Shown here one piece after another: positions 34,169 to 43,747 of a DNA stretch of 64,000 nucleotides (position 1 is its first letter; each line of letters begins with the position of its first letter). A program made the translations under genes and the position numbers. A model generated the notes under the pieces. That model was given only the letters and a program-made list of their open reading frames with translations, was not told the origin of the DNA and searched no databases. Source of the DNA: Bradyrhizobium niftali (lineage in GTDB: Bacteria > Pseudomonadota > Alphaproteobacteria > Rhizobiales > Xanthobacteraceae); the NCBI RefSeq assembly GCF_004571025.1, contig NZ_SPQT01000003.1, forward strand, positions 355,359 through 419,358. The letters run 5' to 3'.

Positions 34169-35650
34169 ATGTCATCCAAGAGCGGCGACGTTCCCACGCT
34201 GATGATCACCGGCGCCCATCCGAAGCTTTACAATCACGACCTTGCTCCAACCGCGCCTGAGGGGCGCACCTGGGGTGTATTCAGCCTGTTCGCGATGTGG
34301 ATGTCGGACGTCCACTCCGTCGGCGGCTACACGTTCGCTGCGAGCCTGTTCTTCCTCGGCCTGACCGGCTGGCAGGTGCTGATCTCCATGTTGGTCGGCA
34401 TCACGGCGGTTTACTTCCTGATGAACCTGATCGGACGCCCGTCGCTGCGCTACGGCATTCCGTTCCCGGTCGTTGCTCGCATCTCATTCGGGGTGATGGG
34501 CGCCAATCTTGCCGCCATGGTGCGGGGCGTCGTTGGAATTGTCTGGTACGGCGTGCAAACCTATTTCGCCTCGAAGGCCGTGCAGGTCCTGATCGTCACC
34601 CTGGTGCCGTCGGCCGCCGATCTCACCCACAACAACATCGTCGGCCTGTCTACGCTCGCGTGGTTCAGCTTCCTCTTCATGTGGTTGTTCCAGCTTCTCA
34701 TCTTCCTGAGCGGCATGGAGCGCATCCGCCGCTTCATCGATTTCTGCGGGCCGGTGGTGTACGTCGTCATGTTCGCGCTGGCGATCTGGATGCTATGGCA
34801 GGCCGGTTTCTCGAGCCTGTCTCTCCAGCTGAGCCCGCCGGCAGCTTCCAACGCCGCCACGATTGGCGTGATGGCGAATGCCGCAATGCTGATCGTGGCC
34901 TACTTCTCGGCGCTTCTGCTCAATTTTGGTGACTTCGCCCGGTTCGGCAAGAATGAACAGGCCATGAAGATGGGCAACCTCCTCGGCCTGCCCGTCAACT
35001 TCCTGGTCTTCTCGATCATCACGGTGATCGTGACGGCCGGTACGCTGAAGGTGTTCGGGGAGGCGATCATGGATCCCGTGCTGATTGTAGAGAAGATCGG
35101 CAATCCGTTCGTCGTCATCGTCGGATCGATCACCTTCATCGTCGCGACGATGGGCATCAACATCGTCGCCAATTTCGTTTCGCCGGCTTACGACATCTCC
35201 AACCTCAATCCCCAGCGAATCAATTTCAGATTGGGGGGCCTCATCACGTCGATCCTGTCGGTGCTGGTGTGCCCGTGGCTGTTCGTGGCAAGCCCGTCCG
35301 CCATCACGCTGTTCGTCAGCATCTTCGGCTCCGCGCTCGGACCGATGTTCGGCATCATGATCGCCGACTACTATCTCGTGAAAAAGCAGATCGTGACAGT
35401 CGAGGACCTCTACACGATGTCGCGGAGCGGCGCGTTCAACTATGACGGAGGCTGGAATCGCAATGCGCTGATCGCCCTCGCCCTATCCGGCACGCTGTCC
35501 ATCGGATTGTCCCTGTTCGGTGCCTATGGACTGATCTTCAACGTCGGCGACTGGGGATGGCTCATCGGTGCCAGCGTCGGCGGATTGATCTACCGAGCCC
35601 TCTCGAAGGAGCAAGGGCCGGTTTCCATCATTGTCGGAGCGGGCGAATGA
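34169..35650 (+). CDS. NCS1-family nucleobase/ureide:cation symporter
   Basis: A 493-residue, roughly 12-helix inner-membrane symporter of the NCS1 family (cytosine, uracil, allantoin, hydantoin permeases). Features: the N-terminal NHDLAPTAPEGRTWGVFSLFAMWMSDVHSVGGYTFA region, GVVGIVWYGVQTYFASKAV in helix 3-4, and the NFGDFARFGKNEQAMKMGN loop. Asn/Asp of this loop and Trp in the third helix line the substrate site in Mhp1-like proteins. Downstream of a RutR-like regulator. Its C-terminal half ends normally. The substrate could be uracil, allantoin or a hydantoin. Confidence 0.85.
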   Translation: MSSKSGDVPTLMITGAHPKLYNHDLAPTAPEGRTWGVFSLFAMWMSDVHSVGGYTFAASLFFLGLTGWQVLISMLVGITAVYFLMNLIGRPSLRYGIPFPVVARISFGVMGANLAAMVRGVVGIVWYGVQTYFASKAVQVLIVTLVPSAADLTHNNIVGLSTLAWFSFLFMWLFQLLIFLSGMERIRRFIDFCGPVVYVVMFALAIWMLWQAGFSSLSLQLSPPAASNAATIGVMANAAMLIVAYFSALLLNFGDFARFGKNEQAMKMGNLLGLPVNFLVFSIITVIVTAGTLKVFGEAIMDPVLIVEKIGNPFVVIVGSITFIVATMGINIVANFVSPAYDISNLNPQRINFRLGGLITSILSVLVCPWLFVASPSAITLFVSIFGSALGPMFGIMIADYYLVKKQIVTVEDLYTMSRSGAFNYDGGWNRNALIALALSGTLSIGLSLFGAYGLIFNVGDWGWLIGASVGGLIYRALSKEQGPVSIIVGAGE

Positions 35651-35704
35651 AGTCCGGAGTTGCGGGGCGACCGCCATTTGGGCGGCGCTCCCGCGACACT
35701 CTAA

Positions 35705-35732
35705 GCATGCGCGTTCGGTCGAACGCGCATGC
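35705..35732. terminator. Perfect 13-bp inverted repeat between convergent genes
   Basis: GCATGCGCGTTCG and its exact complement are separated by two bases (GT). It lies 55 bases after the NCS1 stop and 40 before the end of the leftward ORF at 35772. No T-run follows, so a factor-assisted or bidirectional terminator is likely. Confidence 0.5.
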
Positions 35733-35771
35733 AAGCCTGACACGACGTCGCAGTGATCGGCGGGGATGTCG

Positions 35772-36290
35772 CTACCTGTTGCCAGCCCCTTCGCCGGTCT
35801 TGACTGGATGCAGGTCTGCAACCGCTTCCTCCAATATGGTAGCAACCTCCAGCAGCGAGATCACCAAGCGAGGCATCCGCCTGAGCCTCTCGTCGACCGC
35901 GACGGCGAACAGATCGTCCCGCTTCCGGCTACCGAGCAATCGCCATCGCCCGAAGCTGATCTTGTGGACGTTACCAGAGACATATCCGACGGACGCCCAT
36001 AATTGCTTCGATTCCAGCAGGAGCTCGCCGGCCATCCGATCCATCACGGTGACGATCGCGATCAGATCCTCGGTCGCGGCCGCCAAACCGTGTGCACGGC
36101 TGCCCGGATTGTTGTCATGTGACGTCCGCTCGGCCGGCATCTTCGATAACGGCCTAGCTTGCAATTCAGTGAGTTTGTCCACAAGCGCGGCGAACCGGGA
36201 GCGGGCAGCGCGGACGAGATCTTCCAGGAAGGACAGATTGGTCTGCGCCGACGCCGACATGACGTGCGGTTTGATCGTTGTGAAATACAT
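35772..36290 (-). CDS. Hypothetical protein, not recognised
   Basis: A 172-codon frame with a reasonable ribosome site (GGAG five bases before the ATG at 36290). The product is soluble and helical-looking (SFLEDLVRAARSRFAALVDKLTELQ; later AATEDLIAIVTVMDRMAGELL and LVISLLEVATILEEAVADL). I recognise no family or motif. It lies between convergent NCS1 and divergent AraC genes. An overlapping plus-strand frame (35557-36321) is Arg/Ser-rich and looks like its shadow. It may be a real lineage-specific gene. Confidence 0.45.
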   Translation of the reverse strand: MYFTTIKPHVMSASAQTNLSFLEDLVRAARSRFAALVDKLTELQARPLSKMPAERTSHDNNPGSRAHGLAAATEDLIAIVTVMDRMAGELLLESKQLWASVGYVSGNVHKISFGRWRLLGSRKRDDLFAVAVDERLRRMPRLVISLLEVATILEEAVADLHPVKTGEGAGNR

Positions 36291-36474
36291 CAATGCTCCG
36301 GAGACAACACGTGAAAGTTGAAGTGTTGCCTAAATCTAGGGTCACCCGACCCGAGGCGCTTGAATGTCCTGAGCCACGATTGATCAAAACGAGCCTGCAA
36401 GGAAATCAGGCAAGGGCATCAAAACGGAACGCAGACTGGGCCGATCGTCTTCGGCCGCGCATTGGGAGTACATC

Positions 36475-37380
36475 ATGACCGATGAAGGCCTCTACGGCGA
36501 TCGGCTTGCGAAGCTATTTCCAATGATCCGCGATCCAAACTCGGGCCTCGTCAAGTCGCTACAGAAGGGAACGTTCGCCGCGGTGCGGATGGCATATTCC
36601 GGACCGGTCGGCGATCCGACGTTGCCGTCGCCTCCCGACGAGGCCTTCGCACTCTGCCTTCGGCTGCGGCATCAGAGAGCTGAGACATGGCTGGATGGCC
36701 GATACGCGCCCAAGGGCGCCTTGAAGGACGAGACGAGCATCTACGATCTGCGATGCGAGACGATCGTTCACTTCTATGATCCGTTCGACTTCCTCTATCT
36801 ATATCTGCCGCATAACGCGCTAAGTGAGCTGGCGAACGAACTTGAAGTTGGTCGCGTTCAATATGAGGTTGCATCGGGTGCAAACTTCCTCGATCCCATC
36901 GTGGTTCATCTAGGTCGTTGCCTACTGCCCGCCCTGGAAAGACCTCAAGAGGCCAACGAACTGTTCGTCGGCCATGTTGCGATGGCACTTAATATTCATT
37001 TCCTACAGAAGTACTCGAGCAGCCGACCTGGCAATCGCTCTCCCCGCAGCGGACTGGCACCATGGCAGCTTCGGACAGCCAAGGCATTGATTCGCGCGAA
37101 TCTCGACGGCCAAACTTCTCTGCATCGGATCGCCAGCGAATGTGGCTTGTCCGCGGCCCATTTTGCCCGCGCTTTTAGAGTCAGCACGGGTACACCGCCG
37201 CATCGCTGGTTGATGAACCAACGTATCGAGCAAAGCAAAGCTCTGCTGGCAAACTCAACATTGTCACTGACGGAAATTGCGATCAAATGCGGCTTCTCGG
37301 ATCAGAGTCACTTCACTAGAGCATTCTCGACGCGGGAGGGTACCACACCTGGTCGCTGGCGACTGATCCGGAAGGACTAG
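36475..37380 (+). CDS. AraC-family transcriptional regulator
   Basis: A 301-residue regulator with two C-terminal HTH motifs (TSLHRIASECGLSAAHFARAF and SLTEIAIKCGFSDQSHFTRAF, residues ~215-290) followed by the usual TPGRWR. The N-terminal ~190 residues resemble no enzyme and probably bind a ligand. The ATG at 36475 follows GGGAGT. It is divergent from the hypothetical protein at 35772. No obvious target operon adjoins it; the NCS1 or the downstream inositol genes are possibilities only. Confidence 0.85.
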   Translation: MTDEGLYGDRLAKLFPMIRDPNSGLVKSLQKGTFAAVRMAYSGPVGDPTLPSPPDEAFALCLRLRHQRAETWLDGRYAPKGALKDETSIYDLRCETIVHFYDPFDFLYLYLPHNALSELANELEVGRVQYEVASGANFLDPIVVHLGRCLLPALERPQEANELFVGHVAMALNIHFLQKYSSSRPGNRSPRSGLAPWQLRTAKALIRANLDGQTSLHRIASECGLSAAHFARAFRVSTGTPPHRWLMNQRIEQSKALLANSTLSLTEIAIKCGFSDQSHFTRAFSTREGTTPGRWRLIRKD

Positions 37381-38151
37381 GGTTCAGGCTCATCAGGTCT
37401 GCCACGGAGGCGCAGGTTCGGTATTGAGCCGCTAGGCGGCCTCGTCATCTGCTCCGATGTCCGATTTGCACAAGAGCCCTTTCCCCGGAACGTCATCGCT
37501 AATCATGCCCTCATAGCTCGTTCGATTTCGTGAGTGTCACGGTGTCACGCGAGATTAGCGCGCTCTCAACACAGGACCGCACACGTTTCTCGTCCTGAGA
37601 TTTTTCTTAATCTCCCGGTGCACACGTCGTGCACACGCTGCCTTCTAACCAACTGGAAATATTGAACTCTCGCTCCAATCCATCATGGGCCAATTTGAGC
37701 AAGTAATGGCTAGCTAGTTCCAGCAACTGAGGTCTAGGTCCATACAATCTGCTCAAAAACCCATTGGAGGAGCCCGCCCGCATGCAGAGTTGCACAGAGT
37801 GCGACGCGTGATCGTTGGAACGTTGTGGCGCGGCGCGTAATACACATGTGCTACCGGTAGGACGACGTACTGACCGTGGCCACGCGGCCTTTCGCGCATC
37901 TGCGGGAGGACGGCCAACGAGAATGAGAATGCAGACGAAGTCGGCAAGGGCAATCGGGCCGTCCTGGCGAGGACCGACTCGGCTCCGAGCTACGTTTTGT
38001 CAGAATCGACGGCAGTATGTCCTCGCGCATTTAGGCGCGGGTCGTGGCGCGCGACGCTCGCACGTCGGCGATCGAAGCCGCACCTGAAATTCGCCGCGAC
38101 AAAACGATGGGACCGGAGTTGCCTCCCGCCCCATCATTGCAACGAGCAGAT
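37381..38151. other. Intergenic region of 770 bases with a dispersed repeat
   Basis: No intact gene is evident. A short minus-strand frame ending at 37431 (SYEGMISDDVPGKGLLCKSD) looks protein-like but I cannot place it. The repeat copy at 37599-37700 occupies the middle. The right half has only short frames. Confidence 0.4.
37599..37700. repeat. Dispersed ~100-bp repeat, copy with two GTGCACAC units
   Basis: These 102 bases align without gaps to 62901-63002 with about 86 identities, and more weakly to 32811-32885. Best kept parts: ATCTCCCGGTGCACACG, CGTGCACACG and CTCTCGCTCCAA with CCATCATGGGCCAATTTGAG. The two GTGCACAC units are 11 bases apart, one helical turn. Similarity fades beyond the ends, with CCAGCAACT reappearing about 30 bases on. 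No transposon ends are seen. Confidence 0.6.
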
Positions 38152-39156
38152 TTACTTGCCGATACAGGTGGCGACGGTCGCGGGCGTGCAGACATCAAGA
38201 CCGGTGTAAGTAGGATCTGCGGGCGCGGGCTTGCCCGATTTCATCGCTTCCAGCGCCAACATCGTCTTATAGCCCATTTCGAACGGCCGCTGGCCGACCT
38301 GGCCGAGTGACAGGCCTTCCTTCATCTGATCGATCTGCACCGGCAGTGTGTCTGCCACCACAAGGGCAAGTGCTTTCGAGGCGATCTTATCCTTATACGG
38401 TGCCACCGCGGCGCGGTTTGCGTCGGGAATGAACTGCGGGAAACCACCGGTCGGAATGAAGGCATCGAGGTTAGGGTTCTTCGCCATGGTGTCAGTGAAC
38501 TGCTGGACGGATACCGGGAAGTCGTCATTGGTATAAAGCGGACAACCCTGAATCTCGGTCCAGCCGTTCTGGCCCGTCAAGCGGTCACCGGGGGAGGCCG
38601 CCGATTTCTTGCCCGACAATGTGTCGCGAATTCCCTGCATCCGCTCATTGTGGTTAGCCGCAGCCGCGCCGCCAGACTGGATGCACACCGTGCCGCCCTT
38701 CGGCTTGATCTGCATGGCGAGTTTGGCGAGGTTCGTGCCGATCTCGTAATTGTGGGTGCCGATATAGGCGGCGCGCAGGGCCTTGCTGTCAGGCAGGAGA
38801 TCGGAGTCCCAGGTAAGAACGGGAATGCCGGCCTGCTTGGCAGCTTGCAATGCCACAGCTACGGCCGCGGCATTGGATGGCGATACGGCAATGCCATTCA
38901 CCTTCTTGGCGATCAGATCCTGGAGGATTTGCACCTGCTCCTCGCCGCCGCCGTGCTCACCGGGACCTATATACATACATTCAAAAGCCCCCTTCGATTC
39001 CGCTTCGGCTTTCTTGCAGCCGTCGCGAGCCTGATCGAAGAACGGGTTGTTCATGTTCTTCGGCACCAAAGCGAAGATATCCTTCGCCTGCGCGCCGGAC
39101 ATCGCCACAGATATGGCGCCGAAGGCGATAGCCGTGCCTAAGAGAAATCCCTTCAT
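38152..39156 (-). CDS. Periplasmic sugar/inositol-binding protein (Peripla_BP_4 family)
   Basis: A 334-residue receptor. A Sec signal peptide (KGFLLGTAIAFGAISVAMSGAQA) precedes KDIFALVPKNMNNPFFDQARDG, the CUT2 receptor start. The DLIAKKVNGIAVSPSNAAAV and VLTWDSDLL segments match ribose/inositol receptors. Three or more Cys pairs (for example CMYIG, CIQSGG, CPLYT, CTPATVATC) are unusual for the family. The ATG has GAGGAGG upstream. First gene of the leftward CUT2 transporter operon next to iolG, so an inositol or related polyol is the likely ligand. Confidence 0.85.
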   Translation of the reverse strand: MKGFLLGTAIAFGAISVAMSGAQAKDIFALVPKNMNNPFFDQARDGCKKAEAESKGAFECMYIGPGEHGGGEEQVQILQDLIAKKVNGIAVSPSNAAAVAVALQAAKQAGIPVLTWDSDLLPDSKALRAAYIGTHNYEIGTNLAKLAMQIKPKGGTVCIQSGGAAAANHNERMQGIRDTLSGKKSAASPGDRLTGQNGWTEIQGCPLYTNDDFPVSVQQFTDTMAKNPNLDAFIPTGGFPQFIPDANRAAVAPYKDKIASKALALVVADTLPVQIDQMKEGLSLGQVGQRPFEMGYKTMLALEAMKSGKPAPADPTYTGLDVCTPATVATCIGK

Positions 39157-39207
39157 CTCGTTTCCTCCTCGTTGACCTTCACTGATTGCCCGCAGTGAAT
39201 TCGGCTT

Positions 39208-40314
39208 CTAACGATGCTTTCTCGGCAACAACCGCTCCAAAATGGCTGCAACGATCGACTTGCCACCGGTTTGCATGCCGAGAAGGACCGCGAGAATGAT
39301 GAAAGCGCCGACAAATGCGCCCTGCCAATTGGAATCGATGCCGGCCATCAACAAGGCATTGCGGATGACCTCCAGAAAGGCCGAACCGATGAAAGCCCCG
39401 AAGGCGGTGCCGGCCCCGCCCATCAGGTTCGCGCCGCCGATCACGGTCGCTGCGATGACGCGCAGCTCATAGCCCTGCCCCATGGCATTGATGGCCGAGC
39501 CATTGTAACCGAGCAGCAAAAGCGAGGCCAACGACGCGGTGAAGGCGGAAAAGACATAGGCTTGAAATTTGATCCAATCGACCGGGACACCGGTGAGCCG
39601 AGCAGCCTGCTCGTTGCCGCCTATCGCAAATAGATGGCGGCCCCAGGCTTTCGAATTGAACACATAGCCGACGATGAGAGCCAGCCCAACCATGACCCAG
39701 AAATGCGAAGACAATTCCGGCATCCAGAGCGGTGCCCAACCCACCGGCGCGCGCAAAGGCCATTTCGCCTGACCGATGGCTCTGACGATGGGTGCGTCGG
39801 GCCCGAACTGATAGAGCATCTGATTGGCCGAAAACACCACCGCAAGCGACCGCGCGATTGACAGCATTCCAAGCGTCACGACGAAGGAAGGCATACCGAC
39901 ATAGGCCACGAAAAACCCGTTGACCATGCCGCACGCGATCCCGGCGATCATGCCCATCGTGAAGGCGACATACCAGGAATAATGCCAGGTGAGGAATAGG
40001 CCGGCGACAATCGCCACCAGGCCCATCACGGACCCAACAGAGAGGTCAATGCCGCCGGTGATGATGACCACGGTCATCCCCATCGCCATGATTCCGATCG
40101 GCGCGAAGTTACGCGTGACGTTGGCGGCATTTTCGACGGTGCCGAAGCTCGGTTCATTAATGGCCATGACCATGACCAGGGCGACGAGCGCGATCGTCAC
40201 CCAGAACGGTTGGCTCGCGATGAGGCGCGCAGTAAAGGTCTGTTCCTTGTTCTCCACGACATCTGAAATTGCGGCATGACCGATTTCGGTCGTCTTGATG
40301 AGATCATGCTGCAC
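39208..40314 (-). CDS. CUT2 sugar/inositol ABC transporter permease
   Basis: A 368-residue permease of the RbsC family with about ten helices. Family segments: VIITGGIDLSVGSVMGLVAI (residue ~90), PSFVVTLGMLSIARSLAV and the coupling region AIGGNEQAARLTGVPVDWIKFQAYVFS, then NLMGGAGTAFGAFIGSAFLEVIRN. A roughly 50-residue polar N-terminal tail precedes the first helix. It lies 51 bases before the binding-protein gene's start in map order and its start overlaps the ATPase stop by 11 bases, so it is cotranscribed with the ATPase. Confidence 0.9.
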   Translation of the reverse strand: MQHDLIKTTEIGHAAISDVVENKEQTFTARLIASQPFWVTIALVALVMVMAINEPSFGTVENAANVTRNFAPIGIMAMGMTVVIITGGIDLSVGSVMGLVAIVAGLFLTWHYSWYVAFTMGMIAGIACGMVNGFFVAYVGMPSFVVTLGMLSIARSLAVVFSANQMLYQFGPDAPIVRAIGQAKWPLRAPVGWAPLWMPELSSHFWVMVGLALIVGYVFNSKAWGRHLFAIGGNEQAARLTGVPVDWIKFQAYVFSAFTASLASLLLLGYNGSAINAMGQGYELRVIAATVIGGANLMGGAGTAFGAFIGSAFLEVIRNALLMAGIDSNWQGAFVGAFIILAVLLGMQTGGKSIVAAILERLLPRKHR

Positions 40315-41044
40315 GGATCGCTCCCGTGATCAGGCCGGTGATTTCTTCCGGCGATGTCGACGTCGTGGCTTTGTCGGCGACTTTGGTGCCGCGCCGCATG
40401 ACGATGATGCGGTCGCTCACCGCGAACACGTCGGGCATACGATGGCTGATGAGGATGACCGCCACACCCTGGTGCTTCAAGCGGCGGATGAGCTCGAGCA
40501 CCTCGGCGACCTGACGCACCGAGATGGCGGCGGTCGGCTCGTCCATCAGAACGAGCTTGGCGTTGGAAAGCCGGGTGCGGGCGATGGCCACCGCCTGACG
40601 CTGGCCGCCGGACATTTTCTTGACCAGATCGCGCGGTCGCGTTTCGGACTTCAGTTCGTCGAACAATTGGGCCGAGCGGTCGATCATCGCCTGCTTGTTG
40701 AGCACTCGGAAGGGCCAGAACCCCTTGTTTAGCTCGCGGCCGAGGAACACGTTTTGCGCGGCGGTGAGATTATCGGCAAGCGCGAGATCCTGATAAACGA
40801 CTTCGATGCCCTTGGCGCGCGCCTGGATCGGCTTATGGAAATGGCAGACTTCGCCGTCGACGAGAACTTCCCCATCCGTTGGCGGAAAATTCCCGGCAAT
40901 CAGCTTGACCAGAGTGGATTTGCCGGCACCATTGTCGCCCATCAACCCCACGACCTCGCCGGGCTCGATCGACCAGCTGATGTCGTTTACCGCGTGGATG
41001 GCGCCAAAACTCTTCGATACGTTGCGAACTTCAAGCAGAGCCAC
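40304..41044 (-). CDS. CUT2 sugar/inositol ABC transporter ATP-binding protein (single domain)
   Basis: A 246-residue ATPase with Walker A GDNGAGKST, signature MSGGQRQAVAIAR, Walker B KLVLMDEPTAAI and switch His in ILISHRMPDV. RbsA-type partners usually carry two ABC domains (~500 residues); this one has a single domain and would act as a homodimer, as in FrcA-type transporters of rhizobia. It is followed in the same direction by the permease with an 11-base overlap and then the receptor. Confidence 0.9.
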   Translation of the reverse strand: MALLEVRNVSKSFGAIHAVNDISWSIEPGEVVGLMGDNGAGKSTLVKLIAGNFPPTDGEVLVDGEVCHFHKPIQARAKGIEVVYQDLALADNLTAAQNVFLGRELNKGFWPFRVLNKQAMIDRSAQLFDELKSETRPRDLVKKMSGGQRQAVAIARTRLSNAKLVLMDEPTAAISVRQVAEVLELIRRLKHQGVAVILISHRMPDVFAVSDRIIVMRRGTKVADKATTSTSPEEITGLITGAIRAA

Positions 41045-41148
41045 TCCAGCACCTCCCCTGTCATGCAGCTCTTCCGGCTGCCTTCGGTTCGACTATTTTA
41101 TCGTAGCCCAGGCTGCCCCCTGCACCTCGGCGGCAATGGTCGTCACTC

Positions 41149-42270
41149 CTACTCTATCGCTTGCCACGCCCGCACTTTGGACGATCGAACCGCCGTATCG
41201 ATGATCTTCTGAATTTCCCAGGCTTCGCGAAAATCCGGCCCGCGCCTCTCTCCACCAGCAATCGCTTCCAGGAATTCCGCAACCTCGATCGTCTTGAGAT
41301 CGTTGAAGCCAAGTTGGTGACCCGGCGCGACGCAGAACAGCCCGTAGGGATGATGCTGGGGCCCTGCCTCGATACGCGTGTAACCGCTATGGCGTGGATC
41401 GCCGCTGGTGCGGTAATGAAGCAGTTCATTGAGGCGTTCCTGCGTATAGGCAAGAGACCCCTTTGCGCCGGTCAATTCAAACCCGAGCAGCATTTTTCGT
41501 CCTGTCGCCACCCAGTTTGCTTCAATCGTTCCCCGGCATCCCCGCTCAAATCGCACGGTAAGGCGCGCAATATCATCGACTTCGACGGCGCGGCGCTCCG
41601 ATGCGCCGGCGCGGATGGGGCGGCTCTTGACGACGGTTTCCAAATCAGCATCGACGTGACTGATGGGGCCGAGAAGAAAACGGGCCATTCCGATGATATG
41701 GCTGCCGAGATCGGCAATGGCACCCGCTCCACCGCTGGCATCCACGCGCCAATTGTAGGGAGCTTCCGGATCCGCCATATAATCTTCAGCGTGAATGCCG
41801 CGAAAGCCGGTGATTTCGCCGAGTTCTCCTGCCGCAATCATGGAACGTGCAAGTTTCAAGATCGGATTTTTGATATAGTTATAACCAACCTGCGTCACGA
41901 CGCCCGCAGCTTCAGCGGCCTCCATCATGTCCTTTGCGGCATCGGCATTTGGCGCGATCGGCTTCTCGCAATGAACGTGCTTGCCCGCCGCGAGGGCCGC
42001 AAGCGCCATTTCGCGATGAACGGTATTTGGCGCCGTGATCGAGACAACCTCAATATCCGGGTCATCGACGAGCGCCTGCCAATCGGTTCGCCAGCGGCGA
42101 AAACCGAATTGCTTGGCGGCTTGCTCCGCCGCGTCCCCATTGATATCTGCAACCGATTGCAAAACAGGACGCAGGCTGCCCGGGAAAATGCCGGCAACGG
42201 CCCGATAGGCAAAGCTATGGGCCTTGCCCATGAAGCCGGTGCCGATGACGCCTACGCCAATATCACGCAT
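41149..42270 (-). CDS. Gfo/Idh/MocA-family oxidoreductase
   Basis: A 373-residue NAD(P)-dependent sugar/polyol dehydrogenase. The Rossmann motif is GVIGTGFMGKAH; the family's EKP motif is in HVHCEKPIAPN (Lys97 region); the C-terminal domain has the SGGAGAIADLGSHIIGMARFLLG motif with the catalytic Asp/His. It follows iolG by 22 bases and precedes the ABC genes, so it is in the same leftward operon. Related enzymes interconvert inositol isomers (IolW/IolX) or oxidise other polyols. The substrate is not determined. Confidence 0.85.
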   Translation of the reverse strand: MRDIGVGVIGTGFMGKAHSFAYRAVAGIFPGSLRPVLQSVADINGDAAEQAAKQFGFRRWRTDWQALVDDPDIEVVSITAPNTVHREMALAALAAGKHVHCEKPIAPNADAAKDMMEAAEAAGVVTQVGYNYIKNPILKLARSMIAAGELGEITGFRGIHAEDYMADPEAPYNWRVDASGGAGAIADLGSHIIGMARFLLGPISHVDADLETVVKSRPIRAGASERRAVEVDDIARLTVRFERGCRGTIEANWVATGRKMLLGFELTGAKGSLAYTQERLNELLHYRTSGDPRHSGYTRIEAGPQHHPYGLFCVAPGHQLGFNDLKTIEVAEFLEAIAGGERRGPDFREAWEIQKIIDTAVRSSKVRAWQAIE

Positions 42271-42292
42271 GTCGTCCCCATCCCTATTCTGA

Positions 42293-43285
42293 TCAGACTT
42301 TGACAGCTCGGCCCGTCAGGGCAGACTCAAGCGCACAGTCAGCCAAACGAAGCGCCTGGCGACCGTCATGTGGGGTGGTAGGCATTGGCGAACCGCTTTC
42401 GATTGCATCGACAAATTGATCGAATTCCGCCTTGTAGGCCTCGGCATATCGCTCCAGGAAGAAATTCAGCAGCGGGTCGCGCACCTCCGTCCCAGTCTTG
42501 CTCCAACGCCGGACCGTGGTTGGCCGCAGATTTTCATTTAGCAGCATTCCGCTCGATCCAAAGATTTCCATCCGTTGATCATAGCCATAGACCGCCTCGC
42601 GGCAGCAGTTGACATGACATTGTCGACCCGATGCCGTGCGCATCTGAACCATGAGCGTGTCGAAATCGTTGAGTTCGGCCAATCCAGGATCGACAAGTCG
42701 GCTGGCCGTCGCCATCACCTCGATCGGCTCTTCGCCGAGCAGCCAGCGCGCCATGTCGAAATCGTGAATCGCCATATCGCGAAAGATACCGCCGGAATGA
42801 CGGACGTACTCACGCGGCGGCATTCCCGGGTCCCGGCTGGTGATAATGACCTGCCGCACGTCGCCGATTTCACCAGCATCGATCGATCTGCGGAGTTGCC
42901 GGGCGCTCGGATCGAAGCGGCGGTTGAATGCCACCATCACGCGGCCGTTCAGCTGCTCGACCTCGTGGACAGCAGCATCCACTTTGGCGATGTCGAGATC
43001 AATCGGCTTCTCGCAAAGCACGGCCTTTCCCTTCCGCACCGCGTGAAGCATCAAACTGACATGAGTATCCGTCGGCGTGCCGATAATGACGGCATCGACA
43101 TCACCTCGCCCGATCGCCGCAACGGGATCAAGAGAGGCCTCGCAACCAAGATGATCGGCCAGATCCTTGGCTGCGGTGCCGTATGGATCGGCAATTATGA
43201 CAAGCTTTGCCTTAGGATTTCCCGCCACGTTGGCCGCATGAATTTTTCCAATTCGTCCAGCACCAAGAATTGCAACTCGCAACAT
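42293..43285 (-). CDS. iolG: Inositol 2-dehydrogenase
   Basis: A 330-residue Gfo/Idh/MocA enzyme that oxidises myo-inositol to 2-keto-myo-inositol with NAD. Rossmann motif ILGAGRIGKIHAANV, EKP motif VLCEKPIDLDI and the IolG-typical VAFNRRFDPSARQLRRSI and HSGGIFRDMAIHDFDMARWLLGEEP segments, with the catalytic Asp and His in the last. Length and pattern fit rhizobial IolG. It heads the leftward operon and is divergent from the RpiR regulator, across a 460-base gap. Confidence 0.9.
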   Translation of the reverse strand: MLRVAILGAGRIGKIHAANVAGNPKAKLVIIADPYGTAAKDLADHLGCEASLDPVAAIGRGDVDAVIIGTPTDTHVSLMLHAVRKGKAVLCEKPIDLDIAKVDAAVHEVEQLNGRVMVAFNRRFDPSARQLRRSIDAGEIGDVRQVIITSRDPGMPPREYVRHSGGIFRDMAIHDFDMARWLLGEEPIEVMATASRLVDPGLAELNDFDTLMVQMRTASGRQCHVNCCREAVYGYDQRMEIFGSSGMLLNENLRPTTVRRWSKTGTEVRDPLLNFFLERYAEAYKAEFDQFVDAIESGSPMPTTPHDGRQALRLADCALESALTGRAVKV

Positions 43286-43747
43286 ATTGGAAGCTCCGGC
43301 CTATCCTGGGGTCAAGCGATTCCCTTCGCCAAGCCCGCATTGGATGCGCTGACGTAAAGGACACTGGTGTAATGCGGGCAACCTCGTCCTGCACAACGCT
43401 TCGAGGCGATTGAACCTCAGCAGCCAGCACGTTGGCGCAAGGTCGTCAGGACGCGATGAAACTGTCTGTCAGACTCACCTCCCATGATCGCAACAGCTTG
43501 TGCGGCTCTACTGTCGTTGGACAGCGAGCAAACCTGCTCTTGCGACCTCAGTGACGTTTCCTCGTTTCGAGCTTTGCTTCGGCGCATTCCGCGCGCCTTC
43601 ACAATTATCGTTGCTTAATTCCAGATTTGCAACAATAATTTCACTATCAGCAAAACGAACTTTTCGGCCCTGACGAATGACGCGGATTCTAAAACGCCAA
43701 AGAAGTTGATTTTCAGGCGGCGAGGGAATCGCAGGCGAGGAACGAGA
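43286..43747. other. Divergent promoter region iolG / rpiR
   Basis: No gene is seen. The half near rpiR is A/T-rich (around 43600-43660, with TTGCAACAATAATTTC) and is the likely promoter area for the regulator; the iolG promoter should lie nearer 43290-43400. Confidence 0.4.

Noticed and set aside
37607..37795. Small minus-strand ORF covering the dispersed repeat
   Set aside because: The frame is not kept in the other two copies, so the repeat is not under coding selection as this protein.
41161..42303. Long plus-strand open frame (380 codons) opposite a Gfo/Idh gene
   Set aside because: It is the exact antisense of a clear dehydrogenase, is rich in His/Arg and has no family pattern or ribosome site.
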